Source of the DNA: Bos javanicus
Taxonomy: Eukaryota; Chordata; Mammalia; Artiodactyla; Bovidae
DNA length: 64,000 nucleotides
NCBI RefSeq assembly: GCF_032452875.1
Contig: NC_083873.1
Coordinates: 76,567,987-76,631,986 of the forward strand
Reading direction: 5' to 3'
Below, one piece after another: positions 11,492 to 23,993 of this stretch. Positions within the stretch are counted from its first letter, which is position 1. Each line of letters begins with the position of its first letter. The notes below the pieces were generated by a model, which was not told where the DNA came from, made no database searches, and worked only from the letters and a program-made list of their open reading frames with translations. A program made the translations under genes and the position numbers.

Positions 11492-14400
11492 CAGATCAGA
11501 TCAGATCAGTTGCTCAGTCGTGTCCGACTCTTTACGACCCCATGAATCACAGCACACCAGGCCTCCCTGTCCATCACCAACTCCCGGAGTTCACTCAAAC
11601 TCATGTCCATCGATTCAGTGATGCCATCCAGCCATCTCATCCTCTGTCGTCCCCTTCTCCTCTTGCCCCCGATCCCTCCCAGCATCAGGGTCTTTTCCAA
11701 TGAGTCAACCCTTTGCATGAGGTGGCCAAAATACTGGAGTTTCAGCTTTAGCATCATTCCTTCCAAAGAAATCCCAGGGCTGATCTCCTTCAGAATGGGC
11801 TGGTTGGATCTCCTTGCAGTCCAAGGGACTCTCAAGAGTCTTCTCCAACACCACAGTTCGAAAGCATCAATTCTTCGGCGCTCAGCCTTCTTCACAGTCC
11901 AACTCTCACATCCATACACGACCACAGGAAAAACCATAGCCTTCACTAGACGGATCTTTGTTTGCAAAGTAATGTCTCTGCTTTTGAATATGCTATCCAG
12001 GTTGATCATAAGTTTCCTTCCAAGGAGTAAGCGTCTTTTAATTTCATGGCTGCAGTCACCATCTGTAGTGATTTTGGAGCCCAGAAAAATAAAGTCTCAC
12101 ACTGTTTCCACTGTTTCCCTATCTATTTCCCATGAAGTGATGGGACTGGATGCCATGATCTTTGTTTTCTAAATGTTGAGCTTTAAGCCAACTTTTTCAC
12201 TCTCCACTTTCACTTTCATCAAGAGGCTTTTGAGTTCCTCTTCACTTTCTGCCATAAGGGTGGTGTCATCTGCATATCTGAGGTTATTGATATTTCTCCC
12301 AGCAATCTTGATTCCAGCTTGTGCTTCTTCCAGTCCAGCGTTTCTCATGATGTACTCTGCATAGAAGTTAAATAAACAGGGAGACAATATACAGCCTTGA
12401 CGAACTCCTTTTCCTGTCTGGAACCAGTCTGTTGTTCCATGTCCAGTTCTAACTGTTGCTTCTGACCTGCATATAAATTTCTCAAGAGGCAGATCCGGTG
12501 GTCTGGTATTCCCATCTCTTTTTATTGTGATCCACACAGTCAAAGGCTTTGGCATAGTCAATAAAGCAGAAATAGATGTTTTTTTTGGAACTCTCTTGCT
12601 TTTTCCATGATCCAGCGGATGTTGGCAATTTGATCTCTGGTTCCTCTGCCTTTTCTAAAACCAGCTTGAACATCAGGAAGTTCATGGTTCATGTACTGCT
12701 GAAGCCTGGCTTGGAGAATTTTGAGCATTATTTTACTAGTGTGTGAGATGAGTGCAATTGTGCAGTAGTTTGAGCATTCTTTGGCATTGCTTTTCTTTGG
12801 GATTGGAATGAAAACTGACCTTTTCCAGTCCTGTGGCCACTGCCGAGTTTTCCAAATTTGCTGGCATATTGAGTGCAGCACTTTCACAGCATCATCTTTC
12901 AGGATTTGGGATAGCTCAACTGGAATTCTTTCACCTCCACTAGCTCTGTTCATAGTGATGCTTTCTAAGGCCCACTTGACTTCACATTCCAGGATGTCTG
13001 GCTCTAGGTGGGTGACCACACAATTGTGATTATCTGGGTCATGAAGATCTTTTTTGTACAGTTCTTCTGTGTATTCTTGCCACCTCTTCTTAATATCTTT
13101 TGCTTCTTTTAGGTCCATCTTTTCTGTCCTTTCTCAAGCCCATCTATGCATGAAATGTTCCTTTGGTATCTCTAATTTTCTTGAAGAGATCTCTAGTCTT
13201 TCCTATTCTGTTGTTTTCCTCTATTTCTTTTCATTGATCGCTGAAGAAGGCTTTCTTATCTCTCCTGCTATTCTTTAAAACTCTGCATTCAGATGTTTAT
13301 ATCTTTCCCTTTCTCCTTTGCTTTTCACTTCTCTTCTTTTCACAGCTATTTGTAAGGCCTCATAGCAGCCATTTTGCTTTTTTGCATTTCTTTTCTATGG
13401 GGATGGTCTTAATCCCTGTCTCCTGTACAATGCCATGAACCTCCATTCATAGTTCTTTAGGCATTCTATTATATCTAGTACCTTAAATCTATTTCTCACT
13501 TCCACTGTACAATTATAAGGGATTTGATTTAGTTCATACCTGAATGGTCTAGTGGTTTTCCCTACTTTCTTCAATTTAAGTCTGAATTTGGCAAGAGGGA
13601 GTTCATGATCTGAGCCACAGTCAACTCCCCATCTTGTTTTCGCTGACTGTATAGAGCTTCTCCATCTTTGGCTGCAAAGAATATAATCAATCTGATTTCA
13701 GTGTTGAACATCTGGTGATGTCCATGTGTAGAGTCTTCTCTTGTGTTGTTTGAAGAGGGTGTTTGCTATGACCAGTGCATTCTCTTGGAAAAACTCTATT
13801 AGCCTTTGCTCTGCTTCATGCCATATTCCAAGGCCAAATTTGCCTGTTACCCCAGGTGTTTCTTTACTTCCTACTTTTGCATTCCAGTCCCTTATAATGA
13901 AAAGGACATCTTTTTGGTGTTAGTTCTAAAAGGTCTTGTAAGTCTTCATAGAACCATTCAACTTCAGCTTCTTCAGCATTACTGGTTGGGGCGTAGGATT
14001 GGTTTACTCTGATATTGAATGGTTTGCCTTGAAAACGAACAGAGATCATTCTGTCACTTTTGAGATTGCATCCAAGTACTGCATTTTGGACTCTTGTTGA
14101 CCATGATGGCTACTCCATTTCTTCTAAGGGATTCCTGCCCACAGTAGTAGATATAATGGTCATCTGGGTTAAATTCACCCATTCCTGTCCATTTTAGTTC
14201 ACTGATTCCTAGAATGTCAACGTCCACTCTTGCCATCTACAGTTTGACCACTTCCAGTTTGCCTTGATTCATGGACCTAACATTCCAGGTTCCTATGCAA
14301 TATTGCTCTTTACAGCATTGGACCTTGCTTATATCACCAGTCACATCCACAACTGGGTATTGTTTTTGCTTTGACTTCATCCCTTCATTCTTCCTGGAGT

Positions 14401-14880
14401 TATTTCTCCACTGATTTCCAGTAGCATATTGGGCACCTACCGACCTGTGGAGTTCCTCTTTCAGTATCCTATCATTTTGCCTTTTAATACTGTTCATGGG
14501 GTTCTCAAGGCAAGAATACTGAAGTGGTTTGCCATTCCTTTCTCCAGTGGACCACATTCTGTCAGACCTCTCCACCATGACCCATCCATCTTGGGTGGCC
14601 CCACACAGCATGGCTAGGTTTCATTGAGTTAGACAAGGCTGTGGTCCGTGTGATCAGATTGACTAGTTTTCTGTGATTATGGTTTCAGTCTGTCTGCCCT
14701 CTGATGCCCTCTCGGAACACCTACCATCTTACTTGGGTTTCTCTTACCTTGGATGTGGGGTGTCTCTTCATGGCTGCTCCAGCAAAACGCAGCTGCTGAT
14801 CCTTACCTTAGACGAGGGGTATCTCCTCACGGCCGCCCCTCCTAATGAATGTCAAGTAGCTTCTCTTGGCCCTCCTGCAC
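11492..14880 (-). mobile_element. Near-full-length BovB LINE, minus strand
   Basis: 3.4-kb BovB. From the 3' end at the left (AGATCAGATCAGATCAG tail) it runs through the C-terminal region, RT and APE endonuclease into the 5'UTR, reaching the GGCGGCCGTGAGGAGATACC motif (antisense, near 14830) and stopping about 14880 within the 5'UTR. Relative to other copies, some 18 bp are lost near 12522, in the segment before the GTGATCCACACAGTC motif. No convincing TSD was found. The 5'UTR here is in normal orientation, unlike the copy at 36398. Confidence 0.95.
11506..14500 (-). pseudogene. BovB endonuclease-reverse transcriptase pseudogene
   Basis: The single BovB polyprotein, broken into pieces. The endonuclease N-terminus is read at 14054-14611 (YCIGTWNVRSMNQ, ISELKWTGMGEF, RRNGVAIMVN). 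The frame shifts between MVN and the downstream endonuclease block at 13864-14049 (ISVRFQGKPFN, YAPTSNAEEAEVEWFYEDL). RT pieces lie at 12558-13118 (QAGFRKGRGTRDQI), 12169-12561 (GVRQGCILSP, LRYADDTTLMAE with catalytic Asp pair) and 11506-12009 (YGCESWTVKKAE, GGKRRRGRQRM). Frames differ between blocks, so there are several indels, including the roughly 18-bp loss near 12522. The endonuclease would nick target DNA and the RT prime from it; neither can work here. The first frameshift is shared with the copy at 36395. Confidence 0.93.
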
Positions 14881-14894
14881 CAAGTATGAAATAA

Positions 14895-15125
14895 ATTGAT
14901 GTATGTATGTATTGCAAAATGATTACCATAAAATTTTTAATTAACACATCTGCCATCTCATTTAGCCACAATCTGTGTGTTTATGTTTATGTATATGTGT
15001 TGAAACCTTTTAAATCTACTCTCTTAGCATCTTTCAAATATGTAACACAGTATTATGAAGCATAATCATCATGCTGTACATTATATGCCCAGAACCTAAT
15101 CATCTTATGAATGGAAAAAATGTGT
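14895..15125 (+). mobile_element. Old L1 3'UTR-like fragment
   Basis: AAATCTACTCTCTTAGCATC, TCAAATATGTAACACAGTAT, CATGCTGTACATTATATGCC and AGAACCTAATCATCTTAT follow the order of a conserved mammalian L1-associated 3' segment. Orientation and family are uncertain. Confidence 0.5.
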
Positions 15126-15159
15126 TTTTTTAAATATGAATATTTGAAGAATTTTCATT

Positions 15160-15399
15160 GTCTGATTTCAAGAACTTCTGTAAAAGTATTGTAATCACAC
15201 AGTGTAGTATTGGTATAAGGAGAAAAAAAGTAACTCAATATATCCAACAGAGGGTTCAGAAATAGAACTTGCAGAAACTTGATTTTCATCAGAGGTGCAA
15301 AGCAATTCAATGGGGAAAGGGAAATCAACAAATGATATTGGAACAATTAGATAAATATATCAAACAAGATAAACTGCAAGAGCAATATCACACTTTATA

Positions 15400-15450
<51 letters not shown>

Positions 15451-15935
15451 GAAACTGATCACAAACCTAACCATGCAAGATAAAAAATAAACTTCTTGGG
15501 GAATTCATATGACTTTAAAGTAGGTAAAACTTCCTTTAAGATGATACTGAAAGTTATAACCACAAAATAAATTTAGCTTTATCAAAATTAAGCACTCAAA
15601 TTTCTGTTTAAGTATAATGTGGCACTATTTGGAATGCTAGGTATTTCATCACCTTTACTATATCCTATTAATTTTACTCTTAATTATATACTCCAGGGAC
15701 ATGAAGACATCCATACACAGAAAGAGTTATGAAAAAAATGTTGATAGCTGTTCATAATCGTCACTAACTGAAAACTACCAAATGTCCAGCAAGTGAATGG
15801 ACAATATAAGTAGTATATGTATAAAATATAAGCAGTTTACAAAATGAGTGATTGATTCCATCAACAGAAGAATCTCTAAAGTATTAGGTTAAGCACACAA
15901 AATAAATGAACTATCATTGTGATGGACCAATAAAT
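15160..15935 (+). mobile_element. Old L1M fragment
   Basis: Degenerate ORF2/3' region text: GCAATTCAATGGGGAAAGG (15302), ATAAACTTCTTGGGGAATTC, ATACTCCAGGGACATGAAG (15688), AATGTCCAGCAAGTGAATGG (15780). No open frame. A (AT)n microsatellite has expanded within it at 15407-15447. Confidence 0.7.
15407..15447. repeat. (AT)n microsatellite
   Basis: About 20 uninterrupted AT units; likely polymorphic. Confidence 0.95.
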
Positions 15936-17803
15936 GTGATAAGAAAGAATTAGCTATTATTATAATTGAATAATATATGTGATAAGAAGTCAGAAATGTC
16001 TGTAGCCTAAATTCCGCCAATTATAGATCTGCATGAGACGCGGAAGATAGCTATGGAGTTTTTCATGAATAATCAAATCAAATTATTCAGAGTACAATGT
16101 TTCTCATCTCTGCACTCATGGTGTCATAGAAAGTACTGAACTCCCTAAGAGAACTGTAGAGTTATATGTAGTTAGTTGCTTTTTCCCAGTATGACAATCC
16201 TTGCCAGGCTCCTGTGGTGTCTAAAACTAACTCTGCCTCTTGGATGTATTTTAGGGGATGATCCAAGGAACAGCTGTAGTGTTTTGCTGTTTTAGGTGCA
16301 AACAACGAGGGTAATAGAAAGGCGGGGAAAGGCTGGGTGGAGGAGCCCCAAGAAGAATCAAGAGTAAGTGTTGATTTTGGAAATTTGGGAGTTCCTTGCT
16401 GAGGTGTATGGTACTATGCAATTCTTTTCACCACAATTAATATATTTACATTGGCTTTTATTATTCTTTTTGGTAGGAAAAAAAGAAAAAGGAACATGGA
16501 ATCTTCTTGGCTCATGAGCCTGTGATTCTTTGGCATAGTTCTTATCACAAAATTGAATTCCAGATGGATAATGTGACATTTTTATAAAAAGAAATGAATA
16601 TTGAAATGGGAAATAAAAATTCTAGTGAAGTTTATTTATTATGCTCCTACCTTTCATACTCTGTAACCACGCTTAAAAGGGGCAACTCCATTAGTAACTC
16701 AAACTTCCTTTATACTCTTTGTCTTCCACTTGTTCAACCAATGACCTCAATTGGGTAAAGTCATAGTTAAAGCAAATGAGCCTAAATTTGAAGGAACAAA
16801 AGCTAAAAAACAGTGTCTTGGGCCTTCTCTAAGGGTCTAAACCGAACATATTCCTCATTAAACTCAAGAATTTTCTTAATTTTCCCAGTTTTGGTAAGTA
16901 TAGATAGGATTCAGAAGGTAAATGGAGACCACTTCAGGAATATTCCATGGCTATACCTGCTAAGCTAAGAAGTCTCTGAGGATTTCAATTATTTTTAATT
17001 ACACTAACTTTGGTCTGCACCATTCCTTATATCTTTCCATTAAAAATCTTACTATGCAAAGCTTCCAGAGAAGGCCCACATAATCTGGAAAATTTAGGCA
17101 AATATGACTCAGCTTTCTAAAACTCTAAATTTTTAAAGGAAAAAAGCTCATATGGAAAGAAACAGAATCCAGTGCTGCAGCTGTCTATAAAATCTGGGAA
17201 AGTGTGTTAAGTGGGTATCTCTACAAGTAGTTAGATGGAAACACAAACTGTGAACACAACAGGATTTGCTTTTCATTTCCATGTAATTTTGGGTTTTGCT
17301 ATTTTTAGGCACACAAGTACACATACAGTTGCTATATCATGGAGCAGCTGAACCAGAAGGGGTCAGGGTTTACTGGAGTGTATCAGTGAGGATCATAACT
17401 GCATAAACAGAACATGGAAATCCTGAGGACTTAGGACTGTCAGTGGCTTTGTTGTCATTGTGGAAGTTTCCAGAGACAAGCTGTTCATCTTCTGATGCTT
17501 CTCTCTTTCCCTTGTTCATTATATTCTGAAAATGCAAGTCCAGTGTCATGGGTGAACAACATTCATGGTGATTTAATGTTTATCCGTTGATATTTAGATT
17601 TTGGCTGCTGTGTATTATTGCCAAACGCATGGGTTTCTATGATTTTGTATTCTGATGTTCAAAATGACCAGAACCAAAAAAGCAGAAAAAGTGAGCAAAA
17701 AACCCTAATGGGCCATAAAAGGCAATTTTAACTCTATGGTTAGGGGCTGCAAAAGTTCATCAAGATCATCCTCTTTTCTTGAAACAGAACTTAATCTAAA
17801 AAC
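15936..17803. other. Unannotated, apparently unique DNA
   Basis: 1.9 kb with no gene, SINE, LINE or tandem repeat that I recognise. Local open frames are short and unconvincing. Confidence 0.5.
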
Positions 17804-17813
17804 ACATTTCTCA

Positions 17814-18074
17814 GACTTCTCTCGCAGCCCAGTGGCTAAGAATCAGTCTTCCAAGGCAGGGGATGGTTGGGGAACTAAGATCTCACACGCAACAGGGGCT
17901 GTGTGTGCCTCTGAGGCTGTGCCTCAGCTAGAGATCCCACATGCTTTAGAGCCCATGTGCCACAACTAGAGAGAAGCCTGTGCACTGCAATGAAAGATCA
18001 AGAGTGCCACAATAAAGATACCACACACTGCAACTAAGACCCAACACAGCCAAAATAAATAAATAAAAATAAAA
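17814..18074 (+). mobile_element. CHR-2 type SINE
   Basis: tRNA-Glu-derived SINE of cetaceans, hippos and ruminants: GACTTCTCTCGCAGCCCAGT head, GGGGAACTAAGATCTCACAC, GCCCATGTGCCACAACTAGA, CTGCAACTAAGACCCAACAC, ending in an AAATAAATAAATAAAAATAA tail. Perfect 10-bp TSD ACATTTCTCA at 17804-17813 and 18075-18084. It predates the Bov-tA SINEs. Confidence 0.9.
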
Positions 18075-18084
18075 ACATTTCTCA

Positions 18085-20840
18085 TTTAATAAATGAATCT
18101 AAAAACTCTTAAGAGTCAGAAATACTGTCTACCACCTCTTGTCAATCTCAAACTTCTACCCCAGGAACTCTAAACTTCTGCCTGTCCTTCTTCTCCTGCC
18201 TGTCCCTCCCACAGTGAACATGTGATTTAAGAGCTCACCATTCTCATTCTTCCATATTTCTCCCCCTCTTACACACATACACATAATTCTGTTCAAATAC
18301 CTTAGAATATTTTCTCTTGGATATTAGTATTATAATATCACTAGCTCCAATAACATTGTTCTAAAAAAAGCACATCCAGGAATATATATGTGAACATATC
18401 TCAATAACCTATTTTCACAATAAAAATACAGCAATCCCCCAGTCTTTGCTTGCGCAACACCAAACTCCCAATGGCATTGTTCTGGGTTTCCTCAAAAAGA
18501 GGCGGCAAACACAGTGTTATCATTACTGCTATTAGCTGCTTCATATTGTGCTAGGTTGACATACTACACGAGGGTGGGGATGAGGAATGGTGCCTGATCT
18601 TGGCCAGTGTGGATCCCATTACAGAGGATTAGGTTGACACTAATGGGGTTGATTCTGCAGCCTGTTCATCCTTTGTCTGCCAATAGTCAGAGGAGCAGCC
18701 AGAGAACAGAACAGCTGACTATTCATTCCAAAATGACTCCAATAACCAAGGCTTACTGCTATCAGGGCCTCTCCAGAATGGAAGCAGAAGGGAGCTTGGA
18801 CAAGGGGATGCAGCAGTAGAGTTTTCAGTCACCTGGCAGGATGTAGCCGGGACTGTCAGGTGTCATGCTGTGCTGTCAATGCCTTTTGTTTAGGAAGGGT
18901 TGATTCCCACCCAAGTATGCCCCTCATACTCTAAATGCTGATTTGGGGAAAAGTCTGGGATTATTACAAATTCAATAAATAATGTTTTCTGCTATGCTTG
19001 GGATGATTTTTTCCTATATTTGGTGTGCCATAGATAAGATTGCATTCATATTTTTTTTTTTGGCACAAAATCTGGCAAAGGGGTAGAATTTGCACTCCAA
19101 ATGGAAAGTTTCTATATATTTCCACATGAGCCTTCTTTGGTGCCAGTTGATGCAGCCGCAGCTGATATACACAGCAGAGACCAGGAGCCAATTACCAGAA
19201 GCAGGAAGGAGGGGAAATTATGTCCAAAAGCAGCTCTTAAATATTTAGTCCCCTAAATTCTCAGAATGGAATGTAAGCATTTGACAGACCATAATATTTG
19301 ATTTATTTTTCTAAGAGAAAGGAAGAGGTTTATTTTTTTCTTTCTCAAAATCAGTAGTAATGTCTTGATTGGACAACTGGCATTTTAGGTTTAGGTCCTT
19401 AGATGCCACAATATTGTTGTCCCACTTGCTCAACCTTGACAACAGCATTAAAACTGCTATACTATCATGTGAGTATTTCTTCAAATAAGAACAAAATGCC
19501 AACAAACTTAGAGACTAATTTTAAATGTTTTTAAAAGTGTTTATTATGTGCCATATATTTTACAAAGTACTTCAAATTCATTTCTTTTGTATTTAATTTT
19601 GTATTTAAACATTTATACATTGTTTCAATCATTTCCTGGAAAATCCTATAGATTTTTTTTTTTTTTCTTCTTTGTAAGTTGCTATAGATTTCTGAGACAC
19701 CCTCTCCTTTCTTGGTATCAGTTATCAGGACAAAACACTTTTTTTTTTCCCCTTATGATGTAGAGGATATTATACCAGGATGACTGAATAAGAATATAAG
19801 ACAAGGTCTCTGACTTCCAAAGACTAGCATTTCAAATAAGAATTCATGGTAAACTCATGATTCAAAATGGTATAAATATCTATATGCACTTCAATAGGGA
19901 GAGATGTTAAATACAACTATATTTGTAATTCTTTCTTTTGAAGTAAGAAAGTGACACCATCAACAAACTATTAACAATGTGCCTAGACCCTTTCTTATAC
20001 AAATTCCTTTTTCCATAGACATACATATTTTTTTTTATTAATATTGCAATTCCTATTTTTCAAAATATTTTAGATGGATTAATTCTATCAAACCCACCTT
20101 CAAGAAAACAGGGTAAAAATATATACTGTTTTTGAAGAAAAACAAATATAATTTAAACATACACAACTTCAGAAATAGTGTACACTACCAATTTCTTTTT
20201 TAATATTATAATCTCATCATCTTTCTTTTGCACTGCACTCTTATTATAACATATGCTACTCATTACTCTGCCTAGTCTGCAATGAAGAACCTCACCAGGC
20301 AATTCAAGGATATAAGAATGTGTGGCTGGGATGAGATTACTATTAAGAAATGGGTTATTTTTTTCACCAGTGTTGAAATTTGTGCCTATAGGATCGATAT
20401 CAGAAGGCCACTTAACTTTTTCCTTCCATAATTCTGAAATCTCTTTCAGAATCTCAAATGTAGCCTTGTCTGTGCCTTAGACATTTTAACTAGCCCGTGC
20501 AGTGATCCAGTCCTATGTTTTTTGTCAGAATCCAGTCATGAGGTAGAGGTCAGAAGAGTTATGCAACAGAGAATATTTAATATCAATAATTGTTAACCAG
20601 GTATTATAGAACTGAAAAGGGAAAAAGGAACACTGGGGTATCATGAAGTAGTAATTGCAAGAAGCAGATGCTAACCCAGGGCTTTGAGAACAAAAGTTTA
20701 GAATTATTAAAGATTAAAATCTTGGAGAAGAAGCCTCAGGGGAACCAGGACTCAGATCTCTTAGCAGAGAGTGAGCACTGCTTGGGTATCACTGTAGCCT
20801 CAGAAACTCATAGGATGGAACCTACAGAGTTGTGATTCAA
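18085..20840. other. Unannotated, apparently unique DNA
   Basis: No recognised gene. The 18430-18960 block is less AT-rich than its surroundings and shows no repeat signature that I know, so it could be single-copy sequence worth a conservation check. A weak MIR-like patch (TTATTATGTGCCATATATTT) lies near 19541. T runs occur near 19652-19666. Confidence 0.45.
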
Positions 20841-20854
20841 AATTCATAAAAGGA

Positions 20855-21095
20855 TGTCTTTAATGAGGCTGGCTCTAGTATTGCTAAGAAAACCAGAACT
20901 TAAAATGTGCTGCCCTTCAGTGAAGGAATGTTGCAATGGGGACACTGACAGACAGAAAATCTCTTCCACCCTCAACACTCTAGCCTCCCTGTGGCGTCCC
21001 CTACTGTCAGAACCTGACAGGAACCAGCTGGCAAAGGGAAAAGCATGATTTGAGCGTCTGAGCCCCAGCATAACCAAGCAGCATGTGAAAGGATA
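20855..21095 (+). repeat. Probable ancient interspersed repeat, family unknown
   Basis: The order CCCCTACTGTCAGAACCTGA, CAGGAACCAGCTGGCAAAGG, AGCCCCAGCATAACCAAGCA, AAAGGATAGGTTTGAAGC resembles a repeat that recurs in mammalian genomes. I cannot name it or its orientation with confidence. Confidence 0.35.
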
Positions 21096-21810
21096 GGTTT
21101 GAAGCAAGACACACTGTTTAAACAACTGTGGCATATAAAGAGAATGTAAAGAAATAATGAAAATCTTCTGATAGGTTTTCTCACCAGTATTTATTCTCCC
21201 AATTTCATAGAGGAAGTCTCAAGTCTGAAACTGCATATATTAGAACACAAAATATTAATGAACTTTAGTTATTCTCAATCCTGGGTTAAGATGACTAACC
21301 TTTGAAGTACTTTATGTAAATGCCAGGATTCACAGTGAACAGATGAAAATCAGAACTTTCAGAAGTAGATATTATTGTGTTCTTGTAATTGACAAAATAA
21401 TTTTCATGTTCAACCCAGGTTAAGAATCATTTATAAAACCAGATTGAAGAAATAAATTGGCAACAAAAATGAGACTTCAAAAATAAATTATAAATAATTC
21501 AACCTCAATAATAAAATTCAAACTGTACAAGACATTATGTTTTTACCCAAGAAGTTGACAGTAATTGTTTTTAATATAATACCATTTTATTTGATGAACG
21601 TTTGAAAAACAGATATTTTCTAAAATTTAAGAAAATCTGTATGAAAGAAATTTAGCTATTTGTTACAGAACATAATCTTTTAACCATTTAGTTCAGAGAT
21701 TTGACTTCTAGAAATTCATTCCAAGAACATTCACCCATTTATTTACCAAATGTTACTGAAATGTTATTATGCAACTGGATGGTGTTAGAAGAACTGAGAT
21801 GATAAAAGCT
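21096..21810. other. Unannotated AT-rich DNA
   Basis: No gene or element recognised. Confidence 0.5.
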
Positions 21811-21949
21811 CACCAGAAAGCAGGAACAGAAGGAAAACTTGCCTCAACATAATAAAGCCCATATCTGACAAACCCACATCTAAATTATTCTTAATGTTGA
21901 AAAGCTAAACATATTCTCTCTAAGATCAAGAACAAGGCAAGTATGTCCA

Positions 21950-23640
21950 TTGTTACCACTCTTGTTCAACATAATGTTGGAAGTCCTAGCCATGGCAATC
22001 AAGGAAGAAAGAGAAATAAAAGGAAGGCAAATTGGAAAAGAAGAAGTAAAATTGTCACTGTTTGCAGATGACATGATACTATACATAGAAAATCCTAAAG
22101 ACACTACTATAAAATCACTAGAGTTAATTAATGAATTTGGTAGAGTTGCAGGGTATAAAATTAATATATAAAAATCTTTCATTGCTACGTGCTAATGATG
22201 AAATATCAGAAAGTGAAACTAATGAAAGAATCTCATTTACCATCATATCAAAGAGAATAAAGTATCTAGGAATAAACTTACCTAAGGAGACAAAAGACCT
22301 GTATTCTGAAAGCTATATGATGCTGATGAAAGAAATAGGACACAAAGAGATGGAAGGATATATCATGCTCTTGGATTCGAAGTATTAATATTTTCAAAAT
22401 TAATATACTATCCAGAGAAATCTACAAGTACAATGCAATTCCTATCAAATTTCAATGATATTTTTACAGAATTAGAACCAAAAAAAAAAAAAAACATATT
22501 TAATTTATATGGAAACACAAAAATCCCTAAAGAGCCAAAGCAATCTTAAGAAATATAAAAGGAGCTGGAAGAATCAGGCCTCTTGACTTCAACTATACTA
22601 AAAAGCTGCAGTCATTAAAATAGTATGGCACTAGTACAAAAACAGAAATATAGATCAATGGAACCGGATAGAGAGCCCAGAAATAAACCCATGCATCTAT
22701 GGTCAATTGATCTATGACAAAGGAGGCAAAAATATATGGTGGAGAAGACAGTCTCTTCAAAACTGAACAGCTAAAAGTGAAAGAATGAAATTAGAATATT
22801 TCTAACACCACACACAAAAATAAACTCAAAAGACTGAAGATCAAAATGTAAGGATCAAAGACCTAAATGTAAGGCCAGACAAAATAATCAGAGGAAAACA
22901 TAGGTAGAATGTTACATGACATAAATCACGGCAAGGTCTTTTTTGACCCACCTCCTAGATTAATGAAAATAAAAACAAAAATAAACACATGGAACCTAAT
23001 TAAACTTAAAATTCCAAAAAGAGTCAAAAAATAGGCTCAATAGACATTCAGAAATAGAAATATCTAAATAGGCATTTTTCCAGTAAATTCACATGAAAAG
23101 ATACTGATCACTACATATCAGAAAAATACATACCAAAACTACAGTGAGGTATCTCCTTCCACTGGGCATCATCATCATCAAAAAGTCTACAAACAATAGA
23201 TGTTGGAGAGGGTGTACAGAAAGAGGAATCCTCCTACACTGTTGGTGGGAACGTAAATCAATACAGCCACTGTTGGTAACAGTATGGAGGTTTCTTAGCA
23301 AAACTAAAAATAAATTACCATATGATACAACAATCACATTCCTGGACATATATTTGAAGAAAAGCATAATTCGAAGAGATACATGTACCTCAATGTTACT
23401 GCATCACTATTTACTGCAGTTAATACATGGAAGAAACTTAAATGTTTAATGACAGAGGAATGGATAAAGAATAAATGGTACATGTATACAATGAAATTTT
23501 ATCCAGCCATAAAAAGAATGGAACATTGCCATTCACAGCAACATGACCTAGAGATTATTGTAATGAGTGAAGTCAGACACAGAAAGGCAATACCATATTA
23601 TATCACTCATAAGTGGAATCTAATTTTTTAAAAGATACAA
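21950..23640 (+). pseudogene. L1 ORF2 reverse transcriptase/C-terminal remnant
   Basis: Broken L1 ORF2. The block at 21950-22171 holds the palm motif LSLFADDMILY (catalytic Asp pair) and the following IENPKD, cut by a stop shortly after KINI. Downstream blocks (22131-22388, 23144-23449, 23383-23631) lie in other frames and carry L1 C-terminal text such as RGCTERGILLHCWW and YTMKFYPAIKRMEH. ORF1, the endonuclease and the N-terminal half of the RT are absent. Not functional. Confidence 0.88.
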
Positions 23641-23810
23641 ATGAACTTTTTTCACTAATTTTTTTTTTTTTAAGATAGATTCACAGACTTAGGAAACCAA
23701 TGTATATGGTTACCAAGGAGAAAATGTGGCAGGGCAATAATCAAGAGCTTGGAATGAACATACACATACTACTGTATACAAGGTAGATGACAAACAGGAA
23801 CCTGTTCTAG

Positions 23811-23993
23811 CAGCAGTCCTAATCTTTTTGGCACTTTGGACCACTCTAGACAATTTTTCCATGGACCAGGACGGGGTATGGTTTCAAGATGATTCAAGTG
23901 CATTGTATTTATTATGTACTTTATTTCTATCATTATGACATCAGCTCCATCTCATATCATCAAGCATTAGATCCCAGAATTTAAGGACCCCTG
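23811..23993 (+). mobile_element. hAT-like non-autonomous DNA transposon
   Basis: 183 bp splitting the L1 3'UTR. Left end CAGCAGTCCTAATCTTTTTG and right end TTAAGGACCCCTG form imperfect terminal inverted repeats (CAGCAGTCCTAA against CAGGGGTCCTTAA). The inside reads TTTTTGGCACTTTGGACCA, CAATTTTTCCATGGACCAG and TCATCAAGCATTAGAT, the layout of a mammalian Charlie-like hAT element with an internal deletion. Flanks TGTTCTAG (23803-23810) and CTGTATAG (23994-24001) resemble a decayed 8-bp duplication of the L1 target. It encodes no transposase. Confidence 0.6.

Noticed and set aside
20844..21134. 96-codon minus-strand open frame with cysteine and serine-rich text
   Set aside because: It overlaps a probable ancient repeat and matches no family I know. 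Not supported as an exon.
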